Of a DNA stretch of 64,000 bases, positions 56,780 through 64,000 are shown one piece after another. The stretch covers positions 60,001 through 124,000 of the forward strand of contig JAQGDQ010000373.1 in the NCBI GenBank assembly GCA_030141605.1. The letters run 5' to 3'. Each line of letters starts with the position of its first letter. Positions within the stretch are counted from its first letter, which is position 1. Position numbers and translations under genes: made by a program. This stretch comes from Tubiluchus corallicola. Its lineage: Eukaryota > Priapulida > Priapulimorpha > Priapulimorphida > Tubiluchidae. The notes under the pieces were generated by a model. It saw nothing but the letters and a program-made list of their open reading frames with translations. It was not told the DNA's origin and did no database searches.

Positions 56780-59700
56780 CTACAAAAAATAAAAACAATT
56801 TTTTAAAGGACAAGAAAAGGGGTACCTGAAGTAGATTTCAGAAAAATCGCCTTAAAAATTCCATTACTTTATGCATATATCGTACTAACGTCAAAAGGAA
56901 TTTTTGTTTGATTTCGTTTTAAATCTCCAACAATGTTGTTCCGAAGTCTTTATTACATGACGCCATATACGCACAACGTAAATCAGGGGAAGCAAAAGAC
57001 AATGTTAAATTATGACCCAAAAAAACTTTCCATGCAAAGCTATATTACTTAGCATTTCGCTTACCTGCTGGAAAGACTTATGTAAAGAAAAAATTATTTA
57101 AAATGTTTGTGCCAATTGGTAAAATGCCATTGACTCACCCGCTAGGGTGCGCCACACACTAATAAAAATCGTTTTTCTATTGTTTTGATATAATTCTATG
57201 TTTTGATTTGATTTGGCAATTATGGAAAACACTTGTTTAACCTATATTGCCACAGTAAATGTGCCACCTGGCTAGAGTTCAGTGCACAGAGTTTGGAGAT
57301 TTGCTTATTTGTCTGCTTGCATAACAAAATCGTCCATAAGTCAGCAATTAACGTTTTCTAGTTATTCACATATCCTGAATCTCCATTTCATGAGGATCAT
57401 TTTGATACCAAATTCATCGCTCTGCGTTATTTCTAAGCTGAGATAATCCACGTTGATTGAAGTTGAGGTGCAGGCTGCACACTGAAAAACGTAGCTTTGA
57501 GAAAATCACTGTTAAAGTTTGGCATTGTTTTTTGTTGCGTTTCTACAAAACACTTAGCAACCACACAAATGTTGGTTGCTATGGACTTTGCGAGAAGACA
57601 TTGATAATAAATTCACAGTAGATGGCTCTTCCTGACGAAGATCTGGGCTTGGCAACAAAAGGAACCAGAAGCAAAATAACAGCTTAAATGAGCTGCTATC
57701 GGAGTTTGAAAATACAAGTTTTTTACAATTGCAGTTCTAGTTTCTAGCCAGAAAAGTGGATACGGGGTTATAAAATTGGATTTTTAGTATTTTTTGAACA
57801 TTTCCTTGATAAATTTTCTTGGCGTTAGACAACAAAAACACAAGAATATAGAAGTCCAATACGTTTAGCATTTGTTTTTTAAAAAAGCAAAAAATTGACA
57901 TTTGACCAAATTCTTGATGTATTTTACTATGAAGCATCATAAGGTAGTTTTAACAACACTGACTTATGGACGGTTTTGGTTCACAAGCACACAAATATCC
58001 CATGACAGGCAGAACGCTTTTCATTCATTTTAGCGTTAACTACAGCAGATTTGAACTGTGACGCTTATTTGACGTCAACAAATTTCACCAAGTACGGAGA
58101 AACTCTTACCCTGTTAAAATGTTCAGCTGGGAGAGCGATTCGGGAGGTGTAGCAAGTTCGCCCGAGGACAAGCACTTCAACTGGGGCGATTTGGCCCGGG
58201 CACCCCTTACCATCTCCTTCCGTTGCGTAATGAACTCCTGCCGCTCTTGCTGGTGCTTCTCATAAAGTTTTTTGATTTCTTCCTGCTGCCTGAAAAACGG
58301 AAATAAATTTACGATATAAGTTAGATCAAAGCTGGCGCAAGCTGGTTGCCGTGCTTAGTATATACGAGAAAGTATGGGACAAAACTTCATATTGAGAGTT
58401 TTTGAAGCTTGAAGGTTTTTAAACTTATTTTGTGACCCTGTCATTCGTGACAGCAAATGCTTAGTTCACTCATATCTCTGTTTGCCGAACCTCGCTTTTA
58501 CGGATATTGGAAACTCGGACAAAATCTGGACCGTTAAGAGCCCAGCATACATATTTTGCGAGCTGACCGCTAGTTGATGGTCCGTCACTTTGTTTACATT
58601 TACGTAGATCAGTATAACCACATGTATATCTCCATGTATAAAAAAATAGTCAATTAAGCGGAGTTATTTGTATAATGCAAAGTTATCTGACAGTTTTTAT
58701 ATATTGTGTACTAGACGTTTTTGAGACAATTAGGTGATTGATTCTACATTACCGTGAGTCCAACACACCACGCTTACTGTATTAGTTTAGTATTGGTAAA
58801 TATGGACAATCAGCAAATTCGGACGGACCACGTTTTTGTCTGGCAAACCCATATATGAATGTAAGTTCTTCTGCAATGCCAACTGAAAAGCGGTGATCTA
58901 GTGTGTACACAACAGTCGCCCGTACAAATTTGGTATCCGTTTTAATTTTTGCGTCAGCCGATTTTGGTTTTGAAAATGAATAACTGCGAGAAAAGTCAGA
59001 GAATCTGACGACTCTTAATGTAGAGTGTAAAACGTAATTCTCTAAACTAACAGTGTAATTGATGTCAACTCTTGCCAAAAGCACACTTTAGTGGTAATTG
59101 CCAAGTTCTCAACACACCTTTATGCGGCTAACATCAACCTTGCTCACCATACCTTTATGTGGCTAACATCAACCTTGCTCACCTCACCTTTCGTGGCTAA
59201 CATCAACCTTGCTCACCTCACCTTTCGTGGCTAACATCAACCTTGCTCACCATACCTTTATGTGGCTAACATCAACCTTGCTCACCATACCTTTATGTGG
59301 CTAACATCAACCTTGCCCACCACACCTTTTCATGGCTAACATCAACTTTGCCCACCACACCTTTCATGGCTAACATCAACCTTGCCCACCACACCTTTCG
59401 TGGCTAACATCAACCTTGCCCACCACACCTTTCGTGGCTAACATCAACTTTGCCCATCTCACCTTTCGGGGCTAACATCAACTTTGCCCACCACACCTTT
59501 CGTGACTAACATCAACTTTGCCCATCTCACCTTTCGGGGCTAACATCAACTTTGCCCACCACACCTTTCGTGGCTAACATCAACTTTGCCCACCACACCT
59601 TTCGTGGCTAACATCAACTTTGCCCACCACACCTTTCGTGGCTAACAACAACTTTGCCCACCACACCTTTCGTGGCTAACATCAACCTTGCCCTCCACAC

Positions 59701-61866
59701 CTTTCGTGGCTAAAATCAACTTTGCCCATCTCACCTTTCGGGGCTAACAACAACAACTTTGCCCACCACACCTTTCGGGGCTAACATCAACTTTGCCCAC
59801 CACACCTTTCGTGGCTAACATCAACTTTGCCCATCTCACCTTTCGTGGCTAACAACAACTTTGCCCACTACACCTTTCGTGGCTAACATCAACTTTGCCC
59901 ATTTCACCTTTCGTGGCTAACATCAACTTTGCCCACCACACCTTTCGTGGCTAACATCAACTTTGCCCACCACACCTTTTGTGGCTAACATCAACTTTGC
60001 CCACCACACCTTTCGTGGCTAACACCAACTTTGCCCACCACACCTTTCGTGGCTAACATCAACTTTACCCACCACACCTTTCGTGGCTAACATCAACTTT
60101 GCCCACCACACCTTTCGTGGCTAACATCAACTTTGCCCACCACACCTTTCGTGGCTAACATCAACCTTGCCCTCCACACCTTTCGTGGCTAAAATCAACT
60201 TTGCCCATCTCACCTTTCGGGGCTAACAACAACTTTTCCCACCACACCTTTCGGGGCTAACATCAACTTTGCCCACCACACCTTTCGTGGCTAACATCAA
60301 CTTTGCCCATCTCACCTTTCGTGGCTAACAACAACTTTGCCCACCACACATTTCGTGGCTAACATCAACTTTGCCCACTTCACCTTTCGTGGCTAACATC
60401 AACTTTGCCCACCACACCTTTCGTGGCTAACATCAACTTTGCCCACCTCACCTTTCGTGGCTAACATCAACTTTGCCCATCTCACCTTTTGTGGCTAACA
60501 TCAACTTTGCCCACCTCACCTTTCGTGGCTAACATCAACCTTGCTCACCTCACCTTTTGTGGCTAACATGAACCTTGCCCACCACACCTTTTGTGGCTAA
60601 CATGAACCTTGCTCACCTCACCTTTTGTGGCTAACATGAACCTTGCCCACCACACCTTTTGTGGCTAACATGAACCTTGCTCACCTCACCTTTCGTGGCT
60701 AACATCAACCTTGCCCTCCACACCTTTCGTGGCTAACATCAACTTTGCCCACCACACCTTTCGTGGCTAACATCAACTTTGCCCACCTCACCTTTCATGG
60801 CTAAAATCAACCTTGCCCACCACACCTTTCGTGGCTAACATCAACCTTGCCCACCTCACCTTTCGTGGGTAAAATCAACCTTGCCCACCACACCTTTCGT
60901 GGCTAACATCAACTTAGCCCACCACACCTTTCGTGGCTAACATCAACCTTGCCCTCCACACCTTTCGTGGCTAAAATCAACTTTGCCCACCACACCTTTC
61001 GTGGCTAACAACAACAACTTTGCCCACCACACCTTTCGTGGCTAACATCAACTTTGCCCACCTCACCTTTCGTGGCTAACATCAACCTTGCCCACCACAC
61101 CTTTCGTGGCTAAAATCAACCTTGCCCACCACACCTTTCGTGGCTAAAATCAACCTTGCCCACCACACCTTTCGTGGCTAACATCAACTTTGCCCACCAC
61201 ACCTTTCGTGGCTAAAATCAACCTTGCCCACCACACCTTTCGTGGCTAAAATCAACCTTGCCCAACTCATATTTTCATGGCCACTGCTCCTAAACCTTTG
61301 TCCACCGCACCGTTTCATGGATGGACGCCACTCGTCAACATTTGTCTAGTGTACATTTTTATGGCCGCCACTCGTCGCGAACCGTACACTCATGGTCACC
61401 ACACATTGGTCTTTGCCAACCGCACATTTTCGTGGTGGCCACTCGTCCACCCTAGCCCACCGCATCGTTTCGTGGTGACCTCCGAAGTTATGACCACTAC
61501 TAAATAAATATTATGATCAAAGTAATGGATGACAGTCACGCTGCATCTACGGTGACTATACATGTCTTCTTAAATTAGACAGATAACCATTCAAGCACAG
61601 AACAGGACAGACACCGGCAAGTTCCTAGCAAATGTTAAAACCACACAAGAATGTTCGAGATGTTTTTGCAAAATCTTTGGGCAAGAGTTAATGCTTTTCT
61701 TCATGAGAGTGTGATGATGATTTGAAATCAACTAAAGACTCGTTTGTGATCATTACTAAAAAACAATCTTCAACGAGATGACAAAACGTAATTCACCTTA
61801 CCTGTACACAAGACTGTTGTACTCCGTGTCATCTACATCAGAGTCATCTACCGGTTCAGCGGCAAA
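56626..61866 (-). CDS. Unidentified gene, last three coding exons
   Basis: Three minus-strand exons (61802-61866, 58110-58289, 56626-56779) join with phases 0, 2 and 2 to 132 residues and a stop. Order: an acidic stretch (VDDSDVDDTEYNSL), a charged helix likely to be a coiled coil (RQQEEIKKLYEKHQQERQEF), a Ser-rich part (SSGELATPPESLSQLNILTG), and a polar tail ending HVIEKKSADS. I do not recognise the family. An acidic patch followed by such a helix occurs near the C-termini of several signalling proteins, including some kinases, but this is only a hint. The upstream exons lie beyond the window. Confidence 0.6.
56817..57180. repeat. Dispersed repeat R1, copy 3
   Basis: Shares ggggtacctgaagtagattt and ttgactcacccgctagggtg with the copies at 6657 and 44004. 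Confidence 0.6.
57307..57995. mobile_element. MITE family M1, copy 2
   Basis: TIR text tgcataacaaaatcgtccat at left and its inverse at right (atggacggttttggttcaca). Opposite orientation to 40927-41479; about 135 bp longer. Within an intron of the unidentified minus gene. Confidence 0.75.
58110..58289 (-). CDS. Unidentified gene, coiled-coil exon
   Basis: Acceptor gtttttcag and donor acagg|gtaaga on the minus strand, phases 2 to 2. Encodes the charged helix (QQEEIKKLYEKHQQERQEFI, then TQRKEMVRGARAKSPQLKCL) and a Ser/Thr-Pro-rich end. Confidence 0.7.
58464..58862. mobile_element. TIR element M2, copy 2
   Basis: Left ttcactcatatctctgtttg; right tggcaaacccatatatgaat, its approximate inverse. 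Same family as 43436-43852. Confidence 0.7.
59116..61270. repeat. 34-bp minisatellite, more than 60 copies
   Basis: Unit cacctttcgtggctaacatc followed by aactttgcccacca. Variants alternate ctttgcccac, cttgcccacc and cttgctcacc; some blocks of several units are themselves repeated (compare about 59680-59900 with 60160-60380). It lies in an intron of the unidentified minus gene. Confidence 0.97.
61802..61866 (-). CDS. Unidentified gene, acidic exon
   Basis: Acceptor tttttttag, donor tacag|gtaagg on the minus strand, phases 0 to 2. Encodes FAAEPVDDSDVDDTEYNSLV and the start of an Arg codon completed by the next exon. Confidence 0.65.
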
Positions 61867-61869
61867 CTA

Positions 61870-63228
61870 AAAAAATAGAAACAATAAAATGTAGTAATTA
61901 AGCTGCAATTGAACTAATATAGTTACAATTATAGTCATACATGCAGTTATATAATGATAGTTACGAATTATTGGCAGAACATTGGTAATGCGCAATTAGC
62001 AGAGATTCTACCTCAAAACTGTTCAAAGAAAGTGACTTAATTTTACAATTCCTTTAAAAAAACACTGGATAATACATTAACTATACATCCACACATGTGA
62101 TGTATTAGTTAAAGAAACAAGATTGCGCTTCATACATAACACATTAACGCTTCGTTTCAATCTACGAAATACTGCCTAGGTAATACGAAATAAAAATCTT
62201 GAAATATTTATTTTAAACAGACGACTAGCTAAAGAACAGGAGAAAACCAGATAACTAAAACATCAGCACCCAGGTGGCAGCAGCAGTAGACAACAAGAAG
62301 CATGGAGGAACGAAACACGGTCATTCTTCTAGAAAAATTGGACTATAAAATTTATATAAAAGGGAATTATGAAATTAAATATTTCAAAAAAAAAAAAAAA
62401 TCAAACAAAAAGCTTAAATAAAGTGAGAACCAGGTCCTTTTTTGTAAATTCAGACATACTATAGTATAGTATGTGATATGATGAAAGACATGATATAAAC
62501 ATCCATTACACGTCTCCTAGGGAATAGTGGTGATCTCGAGCGGAGCGAATAGCAATCATAATTTTACTTGTTACTTTAAAGCGCAAAAAAACACTCTTCA
62601 TAAATAGAACTTAAAAATTCATTTTGAAATTTCACTTATATGCTGCCTCATTGCATACAGAGCTTGCGTTTGCAACAACGCCTGTGTAAAACTCGTAATT
62701 TAAACACCCGCGATGACCGTTAGGTACATTTAAGTAATTTGAAACATGTTTAGATTAGATTGCGAAAAGTTTGATAAAATAATCAGAGCACTCGTAGCAA
62801 ATTCTTCACTGACTAAGCAAAATTTCAAATTACATTATCTTGTCAATAAGATCATTAATGTGCTTTTGGTGAATCAGTGGTGCACACTGGGATGGCAATA
62901 CATTCCAACATTTAAATTACATAAGTCTATCAAACAGGTAAGTGTGATGCTTTGCAATATAACTTTGCATGTAAATTTCTTTGGGATTTTTTCTTCCATT
63001 TTAAACTTCAGCCCTCCGTACAGCGAGCAAAAATTGAAACAACACGTATAAAGAACTTATTTTGAAAAATTAAAAAAGCGCACAATAAACACAGTCAGTT
63101 ATGCCAGTAAAAGAAAAGCAAGGTAAAAAGAAATAGAATAAAAAGGAAGTAGTTGTACAGCTGTAGTGTGGCTGCTTTAATTTAGCTGGAAATTTGGAAG
63201 TATTTCAGAGGGTCAATACTCATACTTA
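61870..63228. other. Probable intron of the unidentified minus gene
   Basis: No exon recognised. A short R1-related piece lies at about 62830-62900 and an A run at 62387-62400. Confidence 0.35.
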
Positions 63229-63850
63229 CAGTACTCATGCACACAGTACTCACATTTGCAGAACTCACATTCGCAGTACTCATGCTCACAGTACTCACAT
63301 TTGCAGTACTCATGCACACAGTACTCACATTTGCAGTACTCATGCTCACAGTACTCACACTTGCAGAACTCATATTTGCAGTACTCATGCTCACAGTACT
63401 CTCATTTGCAGTATTCACAATCACTCGCAGCACTTACACTAACATTGCTCAAATTCACAGTACTCACACTTGAGTACTCGCTATCACAGCATTCACACTG
63501 ACAGGACTCACGATACTCGTGCTCATAGAACTGACACTTGCAGTACTCAGACTCACAGTACTCACATACAAAGAACTCACACTAACAGTACTCACGCTTG
63601 AGTACTCGCTATCACAGTACTCACACTTGTGTATCACACTAACAGTACTCATGTTCACAGTACTGACACTCGTTGTACTCACACTTAAAATGCTTACACT
63701 GCTCACTGCTCACACTTGCGGTATTCACACTAACAGTACTTACACACTCACACTTGTGGGTATGCACACTAACAGTAGTCACAGTACTCATGCTGACAGA
63801 ACTGGCACTACTCACGCAGCACTCGCACTCACAGTAAAACAGCTTAAAAA
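63229..63850. repeat. 15-bp minisatellite (cagtactcacatttg)
   Basis: Fifteen-bp units, many with the core cagtactca, alternate the endings catttg, tgctca and cacttg. The period is a multiple of three, so several overlapping frames remain open on both strands. Not a gene. The repeat decays to the right. Confidence 0.9.
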
Positions 63851-64000
63851 AACTCTATTCACTGTTATCAGAAGACACGCAACGACATTTTTGTCTTGAA
63901 TACACGACACAGAGAAAGAAATTAAAAATTGCCTGTGAAGTTAAAACGGTAACTCGAACCTAATGCATTAGATGTTAAAAGCATTAATGCACACATCAAT

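Noticed and set aside
59116-61270. CRISPR-like array
   Set aside because: Units are contiguous with no unique spacers, and the DNA is from an animal nucleus. It is a minisatellite.
63182-63899. Repeat proteins rich in Val-Ser-Thr or His-Thr-Ser
   Set aside because: 15-bp tandem repeat open in several frames on both strands.

Overview
The window is animal nuclear DNA: GT-AG introns, AT-rich spacers and animal orthologues (an ABCA lipid transporter, CTNNBL1, BBS5). BBS5 implies a ciliated animal. The abundance of DNA transposons, minisatellites and a Gmr1-like retrotransposon suggests an invertebrate or basal chordate with a repeat-rich genome. I cannot name the species.

Layout. From about 1 to 33,425 (+ strand) lies the 3' part of an ABCA3-like ABC transporter. 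I reconstructed sixteen exons; all splice phases agree, giving 1302 codons plus a stop. They run from just after Walker A of the first nucleotide-binding domain (NBD) to the C-terminus. From 33.4 to 42.1 kb is a gene-free stretch full of terminal-inverted-repeat (TIR) elements. CTNNBL1 (+) occupies 42,129-45,047 in two coding exons. BBS5 (-) occupies 49,751-50,779 as one exon. The last three coding exons of an unidentified minus-strand gene lie at 56,626-61,866.

The main mobile element is a complete-ended LTR retrotransposon at 22,021-28,700, on the minus strand inside an ABCA intron. It has 1201-bp LTRs that I count as differing at four positions, a 5-bp target duplication, and a primer site matching the 3' end of a tRNA-Leu. 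Its Gag has a SCAN-like capsid segment, a CCHC knuckle and a degenerate protease. An integrase follows. Reverse transcriptase and most of RNase H are missing; only the RNase H C-terminal tail survives, and it lies downstream of integrase. That order (integrase before RNase H) is that of Gmr1-like Ty3/gypsy elements.

Other repeats include hAT-type elements (five with exact 8-bp duplications, one with a transposase C-terminus), a pogo/Tigger remnant, TTAA-flanked piggyBac-like MITEs, several TA-flanked MITE families, foldback elements, and tandem arrays with periods of 53, 34, 28 and 15 bp. Most long open frames outside the exons come from these arrays.

The genes have no evident functional link: membrane lipid transport, spliceosome-associated function, and ciliary trafficking. 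No operon-like or system-like gene cluster is visible.
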